IMG/VR virus record: IMGVR_UViG_3300035034_002440
Span: 1 to 38,675 of that record
Direction: 5' to 3' (one strand)
DNA length: 38,675 nt
Source: a virus
Within the stretch, counting starts at the first letter, position 1. Each line of letters starts with the position of its first letter. This document shows positions 15,218 through 23,434 of this stretch, piece after piece. The notes beneath the pieces were generated by a model, which saw only the letters and a list, made by a program, of their open reading frames with translations, did no database searches and was not told the DNA's origin. Both the position numbers and the translations under genes were made by a program.

Positions 15218-15813
15218 TTATATTTCGCTTTCTTCTATCTGATTGAATTGCTGTATTGACTCTAAATCAATGTAGTAGACCATTTTTATCAAATCCGTAT
15301 ACGTCCAACTTTCTCGTATCTCCTGAAGGGTTCCGTATTTTTTACGCACAGCTACCCAGATTAAGGAATTTATCTCCCCATCCTCCAGCTCTACGTATTG
15401 CCTCCGCTGATATCCTTCTCTGAAGACTTCGGGGAAAGTATCCCTATTTCGACTAACTTTTTTTTTAACTCTATAACCGATTTCCCATAATTTAGTTCAA
15501 AACAATCAAACGCTAGGGGTATCAAATGCTCGTAGTGCTTTTGGAAATGGTCATCAAACTTTTCGTCGTCTTTGATGAGAGGGATTGTAATAGTGGACTG
15601 GACTAGCTCTTTCAACATTGAAGCGGTTTCTTGAGGATCAAGGCTAGATAAGCAATCAAAAAACCCTGCTTGAATTGAAGGATTTGAATTCATAGAGTCC
15701 ATAAACCCCGCGAAAACCTTACCGTACTTAAATTGAAGAACTATCCTTTTTGTGGCTTTGAACTCTTCTAGGTGGTAATTTATATTGTCGATTTCTTTAG
15801 TTTTTGTGTTCAT
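15218..15813 (-). CDS. tail assembly chaperone, -1 frameshift long form (198 aa)
   Basis: The zero-frame product (15813-15391, 140 aa) is the short chaperone. Inside it the A9 run contains A AAA AAG in the correct phase. A -1 slip after codon 119 (AAG, 15459-15457) enters an open frame of 79 codons (begins VSRNRDTFPEVF, ends IEESEI) that stops at 15220-15218, two bases before the tape-measure ATG. That second frame has no good start of its own, so it is made by frameshifting, as in the G/GT pair of lambda. The chaperone guides tube assembly around the tape measure. The start follows an AGAGAGAG leader. Confidence 0.88.
15391..15813 (-). CDS. tail assembly chaperone, unshifted short form (140 aa)
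   Basis: The product of normal reading, ending KDISGGNT. It is a soluble, mostly helical protein located between the tail tube and tape-measure genes, which is where the gpG-like chaperone always lies. It shares its first 119 residues with the frameshifted form. The ATG is preceded by AAAGAGAGAGA, and a TTGTTACAA operator-like palindrome lies about 35 bases upstream. Confidence 0.9.
   Translation of the reverse strand: MNTKTKEIDNINYHLEEFKATKRIVLQFKYGKVFAGFMDSMNSNPSIQAGFFDCLSSLDPQETASMLKELVQSTITIPLIKDDEKFDDHFQKHYEHLIPLAFDCFELNYGKSVIELKKKLVEIGILSPKSSEKDISGGNT
15457..15463 (-). other. programmed -1 frameshift slippery site A AAA AAG
   Basis: The heptamer lies at the 3' end of a nine-A run, in zero-frame phase A|AAA|AAG, the most efficient bacterial slippery sequence. 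The -1 frame stays open for 79 codons beyond it up to the tape-measure start. No obvious strong stimulatory hairpin is visible by eye immediately downstream. Confidence 0.88.
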
Positions 15814-15847
15814 TCTCTCTCTTTTTGTTTATTTGCAAAAATAAATA

Positions 15848-15856
15848 TTGTTACAA
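15848..15856 (-). promoter_or_regulatory. TTGTTACAA palindrome upstream of the tail chaperone
   Basis: A perfect 9-bp palindrome on the minus strand, one of several copies of the TGTWACA motif in the genome. It is followed by the AGAGAG leader and the chaperone ATG. A -35 at a convincing distance is not clear, so this may be a regulator-binding site or a weak internal promoter of the structural operon. Confidence 0.45.
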
Positions 15857-15876
15857 ACAAACAAATTAAGCAAGCT

Positions 15877-16320
15877 CTATTGAGCAGTGTTACCCCCAAT
15901 ATCACCTCGGAGATTTGTGCACTTAATTCTCCAGACTCTATTTTGTCCGGTGTTACCAACTGACACGTCTGCGTATTTTAAGATAAAACATTTAGCAGAA
16001 CTTAGTTGTGTCTGACCGTTCAAATCCTTAAAACTGGAAACGAAAATCCTTTGTCCGGTACTTAAATCTTCATTAATAAGATTACTCAAAGTCTTATTAA
16101 AATCACTCGATTGAGCTAATGTGATTGTGAGAACAGCAGCAAAATTATTAGTCGCAAACCGTGTATCTTCACCATCATTACCTCTTTCATGAACCCAAGC
16201 GTCAGCATCCCAAACAATACTTACCTGAACTCCTGCCGCATAACCAGAAACGGTTTTTCCATCGATCACCAGCGGCATCTCCGAAGGATCGACAGAACTT
16301 AACTTATTTAAAACTGTCAT
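15877..16320 (-). CDS. tail tube protein (DUF3277-like)
   Basis: 147 aa beta-rich protein (opens LSSVDPSEMPLVIDGKTVSG, later NNFAAVLTITLAQSSDFN) with the plan of the DUF3277 tube family. It sits right after the sheath gene, as expected. It polymerises as hexamers to form the inner tube through which DNA passes. Confidence 0.85.
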   Translation of the reverse strand: MTVLNKLSSVDPSEMPLVIDGKTVSGYAAGVQVSIVWDADAWVHERGNDGEDTRFATNNFAAVLTITLAQSSDFNKTLSNLINEDLSTGQRIFVSSFKDLNGQTQLSSAKCFILKYADVSVGNTGQNRVWRIKCTNLRGDIGGNTAQ

Positions 16321-16327
16321 TTTTTAC

Positions 16328-17611
16328 CTAAACTAATAATTTTACGTTGTATGATGTTTTTAATATTGTCGAACCAACTCTCGCTGTAACAACTATTTCT
16401 GGGTAAATCCCTGCTTGCCTGTTAGCCGCTGACGCTGTCAAGGCGTCCGCTGTAACTATAGTGTACGGCTGGGTATTATTTAAAGGATTTAAACCCCCTC
16501 TTGAGAGCTGAGTATCCAGCGGCCCAATAACACCCGCTGCGACTTGTTGAGCCCCAGTGTTTGTATAAGAAGGTTTATCATTAATTACAATTTGAAACGT
16601 TTCAGCTTCAATATTAACGTCTAACCAAGCTGCGACAACCTGGTCTTTTATTTGGCGCCCCGTAACCATTAGCCCGTCAGCAGTTATTGATATGTTATTG
16701 TAGGGGTTTAAGTAAGTATTGTAATGTTTACTCCTTAAGACCTGTACTTGCGAGTCAGTTAAAAGCGTTTTTGGGATAGCTACTTGCCCAACTAGACTTA
16801 TATAGGCCGCTGTATCTGAACCGATCGGATTGGAAAAGAAGGCGGACTGTAATGCTGACTCAATAAATTTATACCTTGCGAAATAAGATATCGCTTCCCC
16901 ATCGGCATCGTTGGCAGCGCCGGTCGCCAATATTGTAAAAGTGTTTGCGTCAGCGACTGTCGCAACTGTCGCGTTTATATTTACTGAGCTATCAGAATGT
17001 CCAACAGGGGTAATATCGTCTCCAACCCTTAATCCATGAGCAGTACTCGCAAATGTTACGATTCCGCTCGCAACCGTGACGGTTATTGAAGCCGCATCTA
17101 CTCCGCATTGATGGTGACAATACGCGCCTACGTTATTATAATTGAGCGCAGAAAGTGAAGACGCAATATCAGCGACGCTTGCTGCGTTTAGTTTTGTCGC
17201 GTCAAACTCGGTAGAGAAAAAGTAAACAATGTTTTTACCCGCGCACCAATCCGCGATAGTGTCTATAATAGTTTCGTTTTTTGTTGTTGTGATTAAAGTA
17301 AACCAATCTTTATCTTCATCCCACAACGCATCAAGACTCGCAGTTATACTTGCGTCACCGTTTGTAACTCGACCAACCTTTGTTGTCTTGTTGTGTCCTG
17401 GTTGCTTATAGTGAGCGTCTAAAGCTTTATAAATTTTAGTTGTAGCCGCAAATGTAGCTGCGGCATCCGCTAAACTAACAAAAGTCTGCGTTAAGTTTGT
17501 TATTGTGTCCTCTAAGTCAACATCGAGAAAAAGAGTAAGCTCTAACGATTGACTAGAAACTACGCGGTCCTCAATTTCGACTTCCGCGTCTGATATATCT
17601 AATATGGCCAT
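16328..17611 (-). CDS. tail sheath protein (DUF3383-like)
   Basis: 427 aa. Features are FVSLADAAATFAATTKIYKA in the N-terminal part, DWFTLITTTKNETIIDTIADWC in the middle, and a C-terminal part with LKTSYNVKLLV; this is the DUF3383 sheath type. The sheath contracts to drive the tube into the cell. Residues about 169-243 form a separate beta domain (ASTAHGLRVGDDITPVG, then ATVADANTFTI) inserted in the sheath and probably exposed on the tail surface. Confidence 0.88.
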   Translation of the reverse strand: MAILDISDAEVEIEDRVVSSQSLELTLFLDVDLEDTITNLTQTFVSLADAAATFAATTKIYKALDAHYKQPGHNKTTKVGRVTNGDASITASLDALWDEDKDWFTLITTTKNETIIDTIADWCAGKNIVYFFSTEFDATKLNAASVADIASSLSALNYNNVGAYCHHQCGVDAASITVTVASGIVTFASTAHGLRVGDDITPVGHSDSSVNINATVATVADANTFTILATGAANDADGEAISYFARYKFIESALQSAFFSNPIGSDTAAYISLVGQVAIPKTLLTDSQVQVLRSKHYNTYLNPYNNISITADGLMVTGRQIKDQVVAAWLDVNIEAETFQIVINDKPSYTNTGAQQVAAGVIGPLDTQLSRGGLNPLNNTQPYTIVTADALTASAANRQAGIYPEIVVTARVGSTILKTSYNVKLLV

Positions 17612-18145
17612 CTAAATTCCTTGTAATGTTGTTGTGGTTGAGACAGATGTTATTTTTTCTATTGATTGTTGCTGGTTAGATACGAAGCTTAGTATTATTT
17701 CAACAGGGCATCTTAACTCGTGAATATCCCCTAAATAGTTACTAAACGAACTTAAATCTCGGTAATCCATCAACCCTATATTGTTTGATCTTGCATAAAC
17801 TTTTGAAGCATTAAGTCTCAGCCTTGTCAAAAACTCATCAGCTAGTTGATACGCGCTTTTATATCCTACGATCGACTCGTTTGCGGCTTGTTTTTCAGTT
17901 TTAGAGCAAAACATTATCTGAATAGTTTCTAGTTTTGGGACATCGATGTTTTCCGTGTAAGTTGAATCACTCAATGAAAACTCTCCGTAAGACACGTGCT
18001 CTTGACTAATTCTTGTTGATGATATTTCTGACCAAGCGGCGTAAGGTAGCGATGGGGGTTTTGCCCCATCTTGGTTTTGCTTAATGAATTCGGTAGTTGG
18101 GTCAACCACTTTTAAATAACCATACACGGTCGCGTAAGGAATCAT
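17612..18145 (-). CDS. neck / tail terminator protein (LIC_12616-like)
   Basis: 177 aa, located immediately before the sheath. Sequence features (YATVYGYLKVVDPTTEFIKQNQ, then LPYAAWSEISSTR) recall the LIC_12616 family of phage neck proteins that close the tail tube or join head to tail. The assignment rests on order and general resemblance. It overlaps the upstream gene by four bases. Confidence 0.7.
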   Translation of the reverse strand: MIPYATVYGYLKVVDPTTEFIKQNQDGAKPPSLPYAAWSEISSTRISQEHVSYGEFSLSDSTYTENIDVPKLETIQIMFCSKTEKQAANESIVGYKSAYQLADEFLTRLRLNASKVYARSNNIGLMDYRDLSSFSNYLGDIHELRCPVEIILSFVSNQQQSIEKITSVSTTTTLQGI

Positions 18146-18516
18146 TCAACACCTTCAGAAATATTTTGCCTTTCACCAGTCCTTGTAAGATCAAAACTTC
18201 TATGAAATGGCCATTCTTGAATATTGTTAATATCAAAAACTCCGGTACCAATTTCTACTTTGTCTTTGTTTCTTATTAACTGGTCAATTGTGGCCCATCC
18301 GTTACGATCCTGCATTGTTCTCTCTCCAATACTTTCTTGCACAATTTTTTTGGTCACTGGCTGACTATAAATTAAAACCTGTGTTCTATCGCTCTTGTCT
18401 TCCATGTATATTCCATCGACGTAAGAACCACCGTCACGATCGAATCTTACTATCACGTGGGGTGATTGTCTTTTTTGGACTACTCTCGCAGCTTGAACAC
18501 CTTCTCTAATAGCCAT
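18142..18516 (-). CDS. head-closure or neck protein (124 aa)
   Basis: A small beta-rich protein with VIVRFDRDGGSYVDGIY, placed between the gp10-like and terminator genes, as a head-closure protein is in similar phages. No family signature is firm. It overlaps both neighbours, so it is part of the same translational chain. Confidence 0.6.
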   Translation of the reverse strand: MAIREGVQAARVVQKRQSPHVIVRFDRDGGSYVDGIYMEDKSDRTQVLIYSQPVTKKIVQESIGERTMQDRNGWATIDQLIRNKDKVEIGTGVFDINNIQEWPFHRSFDLTRTGERQNISEGVE

Positions 18517-19094
18517 TATTCAACCACCGTCTTTATTGACTGTTGCAATCTACCCTCTCCTTGAAGAGGATTTTTGTTACCCCCTTTTTTGGCTAAAGTG
18601 GATTTCGCGTTGGCCACAAAATTAGAGCCCTCATTTATTTCTTTTTGAATCAGATTATTGTAAGTTTCACCCCATAAAAACAAAGCTTGATTAATTTTTA
18701 ATTGCCCATCCCTAACTTTAGCCGCGAGCCCAACACCTACTTCGATTAAGTGTTCTTTGTGTTTATCAAAAGTTTGTCTTATGAACGGTCTCGGCGGAAT
18801 AATTATAGTACTAGACTTTGTTCTTCCTGATAAATAACCTTTCCCTTTGTTTAAGTCTTTTTCTTTAAGGAATCTTGTTTGCCCCCTTTTCGCTGAAGCT
18901 TTACTCTTAAAGCCGTATGCAACACCGCCTTTATTCTCTATCGTCGCCCCGAACTCGTTTGCTATAGCGTATTTTAAAACCTCACCTTCCGCATCACCAT
19001 GTATGCCGACAGTGGACTTCTTAAAATCACCATCTTTCAGTCTTGAAATGATACCATCTAATAAGTCTGGCCCTTCTTTTATTTCCAATGACAT
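18516..19094 (-). CDS. virion morphogenesis / HK97 gp10-type neck protein
   Basis: 192 aa. It includes VGIHGDAEGEVLKYAIANEFG and IIPPRPFIRQTFDKHKEHLIEVG. The phrase PPRPFIR-x-TFD is the hallmark of gp10-like and Mu-G-like neck proteins that join head and tail. The C-terminal part ends with the usual PLQGEGRLQQSI. Confidence 0.85.
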   Translation of the reverse strand: MSLEIKEGPDLLDGIISRLKDGDFKKSTVGIHGDAEGEVLKYAIANEFGATIENKGGVAYGFKSKASAKRGQTRFLKEKDLNKGKGYLSGRTKSSTIIIPPRPFIRQTFDKHKEHLIEVGVGLAAKVRDGQLKINQALFLWGETYNNLIQKEINEGSNFVANAKSTLAKKGGNKNPLQGEGRLQQSIKTVVE

Positions 19095-19096
19095 AT

Positions 19097-19513
19097 CTAA
19101 CCAACGAAAAATTTCTTTTGTCGTTTCTTTACGTTTTCTGTTAATAATTCATAATATTGGCGACCAAAATGGGTTTCCAATATGCCTTGTTCAGCCGAGG
19201 GATTGTTTACGGGCATTGTTTTGCTAATTGATATATTGCCGACTGATTCGCTGCCAGTCGTACCCTCACCCGAAGCTGGCGTTATTGCTAAAGCCGCTTT
19301 GTGTGCTGCGTAAAATCTACGACCGTGAAACGTTAAAATACCCCATCTAACAAAAAAACATTTTTGCTCTGCCAAATGCAGAATCATAGTTTTTTGATTA
19401 TCGTTAAAATTTTGTAGCGAATATGGATCAAAGCTAAGCGATTCTTGATCGGCTTCAAGAATCGCAGTATCAAGCACATCTTGCCAGACAATTTCACCAT
19501 TTAAAATAGTCAT
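19097..19513 (-). CDS. head-tail adaptor (DUF4054-like)
   Basis: 138 aa. A helical N-terminus is followed by MILHLAEQKCFF and then an AAHKAALAI stretch with Gly/Ser/Thr-rich linkers, the plan of the DUF4054 connector family (Leu-Ala-x-His segment). It lies just after the small head gene and before the gp10-like gene, as expected. Confidence 0.75.
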   Translation of the reverse strand: MTILNGEIVWQDVLDTAILEADQESLSFDPYSLQNFNDNQKTMILHLAEQKCFFVRWGILTFHGRRFYAAHKAALAITPASGEGTTGSESVGNISISKTMPVNNPSAEQGILETHFGRQYYELLTENVKKRQKKFFVG

Positions 19514-19794
19514 TAAACTACCAAAGTTTTTTCATACGATTCTTTTTTATTTTCAGAATCAAGATTCTTCTTACCTCCTTTTATTTCTATAATAGAGAAA
19601 TCACCAGAATCTAAAAGGTCTTGGAAATGACTTTCTTTTGAATCCTGTAAAAACTTCTTTTCCTCATCTGTAATTATTTTAAAAACATTTGCATCCCCTT
19701 TGAAAATATTATCTTTTCTAGGGAAAACAACACTAACTTTTTTACAAGTCAATGTTTGCTCTGTATTGGTGTGATTAAAAACTTTCCAATTCAT
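19513..19794 (-). CDS. small head-associated protein (93 aa)
   Basis: Unknown family. It sits between major capsid and DUF4054 genes, where many phages encode a short capsid accessory protein. Beta-rich first half, Lys/Glu-rich C-terminus. A one-base overlap downstream shows it belongs to the head operon. Confidence 0.6.
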   Translation of the reverse strand: MNWKVFNHTNTEQTLTCKKVSVVFPRKDNIFKGDANVFKIITDEEKKFLQDSKESHFQDLLDSGDFSIIEIKGGKKNLDSENKKESYEKTLVV

Positions 19795-19803
19795 TTTTTA
19801 CCT

Positions 19804-21000
19804 TTAAATATCGTAAAGTTGCGTCATTGATTTAGGATGCAGAATAGTCAACCCTGACATTTCTTGTTCAACACCATATTCAATCCTTAATTGATTAAAA
19901 CTAGGTGGATGAAAAATGAGCTGATCGTTAATCCTCGCCTTAATCAAGGTAGCATCTCTCGCTTTAAAACAAACCGCCATGTCTGAAGAACCGGTTCCAG
20001 CGCCAGACAATTCGGGGATGCTGACAAATTCTTTAATCAAAGGAAGGCCGTCTCCACCTTTTGCTTTTAAAGCAATATCACCAATAAAAGTATCGGTGGC
20101 CGTCCCCATTCTTGTAGAAAAAATCAAATTAAGATGTGAAATTGGCAGTCCGATTGTAAAACCGCTTTTCCCGTAAGCGTTTTTGTTGTCTAAAATTATT
20201 TTATTCGGCATACCAATAATGTCCGCCAATATTTCGTCTGTTGTTTTATCCGCGCCATCCCAAGGCTTGGCATTTGACCCCGCCGCAGAAGCAGCGGCTG
20301 AAACATTCGGGACGTTAGCTGCGTTAATTAAACCCGTAATATTTAAACTCGCATCTCCAACAATCATGTTTTTATGAGCTGTGATCTCGAAACCATTAAT
20401 AGTATTTTCTTGATCTGCTCTGTCAATTTCAGCCCCAGCAAATGCAGCGGCTCTAATCTCAGCATATGTGTAATAATATCCTTGATTATAGACATGCTGT
20501 TTATTCATGTATTCCTTCGCGTTAGACCGTTTGAAATTAATCGTCCCGTCTCCACGAGCTGAAACGCTAGCCCCGTCACCAGTTTTTTCATACTGTTTAT
20601 AATTAACATGGCTAGCACCAAGTGGGACGTTTTGGATCGCAAACCAAGCACGCCAGTCCCCTAAAGGTTTATATTTTAACGTATTGAATTCAGGGTCCAT
20701 GAATGTTGTATCACGTTCAAAAAACAATCCCGTGTTATCTAGCCGGCGTTTATCTAAATATTTCTTAACCTCCTCGGCCTCATTGTATATTTTCTTATCA
20801 CTCTTGTCTTGCCTGTAAAGACCTTTAAAGCAGGGGTCGTTTACAGCTCTTTTATAAAAGTGTTCCTCACGGAAAAATTCCTTCAAACCAGACTTGCCGT
20901 AAGCTTCTGCTTTCGCAGATTTGTTTTGGAAAAAAGTTTCATAAAATCCCTTTTCATTTAGAGCTTGATCCATTCTTTGTTCATAAATCGGTTTTATCAT
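19804..21000 (-). CDS. major capsid protein (DUF2184-like)
   Basis: 398 aa. Features are AEIRAAAFAGAEIDRADQ, a GLINAANVP segment (the conserved G-L-hN of DUF2184 and related HK97-fold capsids) and a late RINDQLIFHPPSFNQLRIEYG. Position after cement and protease genes supports it. The N-terminal 90 residues are highly charged and helical and may be a scaffold-like arm; a processing site is not identifiable by eye. Confidence 0.88.
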   Translation of the reverse strand: MIKPIYEQRMDQALNEKGFYETFFQNKSAKAEAYGKSGLKEFFREEHFYKRAVNDPCFKGLYRQDKSDKKIYNEAEEVKKYLDKRRLDNTGLFFERDTTFMDPEFNTLKYKPLGDWRAWFAIQNVPLGASHVNYKQYEKTGDGASVSARGDGTINFKRSNAKEYMNKQHVYNQGYYYTYAEIRAAAFAGAEIDRADQENTINGFEITAHKNMIVGDASLNITGLINAANVPNVSAAASAAGSNAKPWDGADKTTDEILADIIGMPNKIILDNKNAYGKSGFTIGLPISHLNLIFSTRMGTATDTFIGDIALKAKGGDGLPLIKEFVSIPELSGAGTGSSDMAVCFKARDATLIKARINDQLIFHPPSFNQLRIEYGVEQEMSGLTILHPKSMTQLYDI

Positions 21001-21012
21001 TTTTCAATCTCC

Positions 21013-21525
21013 TTATGTGTCAGTATCAGTATCACCGATGTTTGCGTAGATGTTAACGTAGCACTCTATAATGCTTCCACTAGTCCCAGCTTCCAAAGCT
21101 TTTATTGGGGTAATCGACGCTTTATTTGTGTCCATATCTGCTCTGTATGTATGAATCGCACTGTCGCCTCCAGCGGTATGCACAAAAAACAAATTGTCAT
21201 TTTTTGCGACTGTGTCAGTAATTGTGAGGGCAACAAAACCTTGTTGCACTATCAACAACTCGTCTTCATCGACGTAAGTTATTGTATTCGCATTTATGTT
21301 TTTAGCTTTATCGTGCTGCAGTGCTACAACTCCATAAACCGACTTAAAAGCAAAAGCGGATGCTGGAAGATCAACCCCGTTTTTCGCAGTATCAGAAATT
21401 ACAAGTTGACCCTGTAATATGTTCGTTGAAGACTCACTGACTCCCGTCGATGTGATTAAACCGCTCGATCTCGTAATTAAACCCGCACGATATTTGACCG
21501 GGTATTCTTGTGCTGCTGTTTGCAT
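21013..21525 (-). CDS. capsid cement / decoration protein
   Basis: The start at 21525 (MQTAAQEYPVKYRAG) is preferred to an in-frame ATG at 21582, because the latter overlaps the protease gene deeply while the former follows AGAGGTAAA. The 170-aa product is beta-rich with NNG-like loops and resembles DUF2190/Gp24-type cement proteins. These coat the head at capsomer joints and lie just before the major capsid gene, as here. Confidence 0.7.
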   Translation of the reverse strand: MQTAAQEYPVKYRAGLITRSSGLITSTGVSESSTNILQGQLVISDTAKNGVDLPASAFAFKSVYGVVALQHDKAKNINANTITYVDEDELLIVQQGFVALTITDTVAKNDNLFFVHTAGGDSAIHTYRADMDTNKASITPIKALEAGTSGSIIECYVNIYANIGDTDTDT

Positions 21526-21538
21526 TTTACCTCTGTAT

Positions 21539-22696
21539 TTAAAGTGGTTTTGAAGAATAATCGACGTTGGGGTCACCCTCACTGTCGTTTAGTTTGTATG
21601 TCTCAAGATTTCGTAAAGAATTAATATTACCATTAATTTTTTCTGAATCCTTATGATAAATATCCCAAGCTGCGTCTTCGTACCCTTGGATGGAATCAAA
21701 CTTTTCTTTGTCGTATCCTGCAAGCGCTAGGATTTCCCTAGTCGCTTTTTTATTAATTTCTTCAAATGATCCTGAATCCGGCATTTTATATTCAATGATT
21801 TTAGCAGAGTTTAAAATCTCTTCACGCCTTTTCATCAAAGAATCTAATTTCTCTTTTTGAATAGAGTTTTTGCCAGAATCTCTCAAAGAGGCGTTTTCTT
21901 TTTCTAAGGAGTCAATTCTCAACTTAAAACTATCCATTTTTACTAAATCAGATGCGGTAGAGTCGGACTTCTTATCTTTTTCGCTAATCAGCGTGTCTAT
22001 TTCCTTCATACACATATCTAAAGCTTTCTTCATTGCAAGAGTATCCTCGTTTTCTTCAACTTCCATTGAATCAATCTTCAAGCCGCTTTTCTCGTATGCA
22101 CCCACTTTAATCTTCATTTTCACCTCATTTGTTGTTTTATTGTAGTCAATATAAGCAGAGCCTTTTGCATCAAGCCTTAAGCAACACGAACTACCGGCCC
22201 GCCCTTCTGTTGTTGCTGTAACGTGATTATACCTAATTTCTAATTGCCTAAAATCGTAAGGTTCGCCGCCATAAACTCCTGGTTCTTTAACGGTTTTACA
22301 TGTGTAGCCCGCTGAAAGTTCAAGCATTTCCTCGTCTTCGATAGAGTCCATTGCTTCTTTTGAATAAATAGCTATTTTACATTTTAAATAATCTCCTTCG
22401 ACCGTGATATTTTCACCTATGGCTCCTTTTACTTGTTCTTCTGAACTTTCAGGTTTTACAAATCCACCCCTATGCTCCAATGTGAACGGTTTTAGAGATA
22501 AAGTTTTTATTGATTCTGGGTCAAAAACCTGGTCGGGATGCCGAAGCTCTCTAACAATATTGCCATTAGAATCTTCATATTTAAGAACCCCAACTCTAGT
22601 TGGTGTTGCCTCAAGGATTGCGAAACCGTTCTCATCTAAATGTTTATCGAGCTTCTTAATCCTACTTCTAACGAAATCCCATCTCTGCACGTTCAT
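21539..22696 (-). CDS. DUF2213 prohead protease with C-terminal scaffold-like region
   Basis: 385 aa. Residues about 1-190 carry the DUF2213 pattern (TPTRVGVLKYEDSNG, then RELRHPDQVFDPESIKTLSL, HRGGFVKPE, and RYNHVTATTEGRAGS). The region about 205-385 is a long Asp/Lys/Ser-rich coiled coil, as expected for a scaffold domain, so protease and scaffold appear fused. The RYNHVTATTEG segment probably contains active-site residues, but I cannot assign the triad. The start overlaps the membrane protein gene as ATGA. Confidence 0.8.
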   Translation of the reverse strand: MNVQRWDFVRSRIKKLDKHLDENGFAILEATPTRVGVLKYEDSNGNIVRELRHPDQVFDPESIKTLSLKPFTLEHRGGFVKPESSEEQVKGAIGENITVEGDYLKCKIAIYSKEAMDSIEDEEMLELSAGYTCKTVKEPGVYGGEPYDFRQLEIRYNHVTATTEGRAGSSCCLRLDAKGSAYIDYNKTTNEVKMKIKVGAYEKSGLKIDSMEVEENEDTLAMKKALDMCMKEIDTLISEKDKKSDSTASDLVKMDSFKLRIDSLEKENASLRDSGKNSIQKEKLDSLMKRREEILNSAKIIEYKMPDSGSFEEINKKATREILALAGYDKEKFDSIQGYEDAAWDIYHKDSEKINGNINSLRNLETYKLNDSEGDPNVDYSSKPL

Positions 22697-22977
22697 GACA
22701 ATAACCCCACCATGTATTCAAAAACCGTAGACCAAAAAGCTATTATAAAAGGCGAAAACTGGGCAAAAACAAGGATAAAAACAAGCGTGTAAATGCTAAT
22801 CAAAGTAATCCTTTTTAGAAATTTAGACTGTCTCGCGAAAACATCCGTTGACTGAAGAGTCATTGCTCGAGTCGCTAAAGCTCCCGCTAAAATTATAAAG
22901 TGCCACTTTATATTGTGATCAACTTGCTTAACTGCGACATAGCCATTTGATAGCGTTTGGAATAATTCAGTTATCAT
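22693..22977 (-). CDS. small membrane protein of the head-operon cassette (94 aa)
   Basis: Two or three hydrophobic stretches are visible (about 26-40 and 55-92; the second is long enough for two helices), with a positive loop between (RQSKFLKR). Size and layout are holin-like, but no family matches. It overlaps the 155-aa membrane gene upstream and the protease downstream. An alternative is an immunity or export component. Confidence 0.7.
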   Translation of the reverse strand: MITELFQTLSNGYVAVKQVDHNIKWHFIILAGALATRAMTLQSTDVFARQSKFLKRITLISIYTLVFILVFAQFSPFIIAFWSTVFEYMVGLLS

Positions 22978-23434
22978 TGCCCGTCCTTTTATATTGTATC
23001 ACGTTATCGTTTTTTAAATCTTTCTCAAATAACCCGAACTTATTGAATACTTCCAAAGGTGTCATGCCAGCCAAAGCGTAAGGAATTAGTAGTGTTGTTG
23101 GCATTAACGCTACAAAGTTAAAGAAAGCGGTCCCTGCCTGCTCAACCCCATAAAAAAGACGGTGCAAAGCTATCGACCAAGCGGAAATTATCGCAATCCT
23201 TATATATAAAGTCAGATTGAAACCGCTACTCAGAAAACACCAAAGAAAACAAAAACAAAAGACTACCCAAAAGACCGTCAAAAATATGTAATCATTTGTG
23301 TGTACAATTGAAACATTTTGTGCAGTACTCTCATATAAATATATAACATGCGATAAAAGCAAAGACAAAACACCAGAAAGTAAAACTCTGTGGATGTCTC
23401 TTGGGGCCCTAAATATCTCGAGAAAGTATTTCAT
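22967..23434 (-). CDS. four-helix membrane protein of the head-operon cassette (155 aa)
   Basis: Four likely membrane segments at about 17-34, 50-69, 73-92 and 102-122, several rich in Phe, Trp and Cys. The N-terminus and C-terminal 30 residues are charged. It is encoded between the FGE-like protein and the 94-aa membrane protein, with overlaps on both sides. No family recognised. Plausible roles are holin, superinfection exclusion or a partner of the neighbouring anchored protein. Confidence 0.72.
   Translation of the reverse strand: MKYFLEIFRAPRDIHRVLLSGVLSLLLSHVIYLYESTAQNVSIVHTNDYIFLTVFWVVFCFCFLWCFLSSGFNLTLYIRIAIISAWSIALHRLFYGVEQAGTAFFNFVALMPTTLLIPYALAGMTPLEVFNKFGLFEKDLKNDNVIQYKRTGNDN

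Noticed and set aside
14840-15259. Plus-strand ORF opposite the tape measure and chaperone
   Set aside because: Antisense to two well-supported genes and without its own start signal.
20965-21417. Plus-strand 150-aa ORF opposite the cement protein
   Set aside because: Cys/Ile/Phe-rich antisense reading with no leader; the minus-strand gene is well placed in the head operon.
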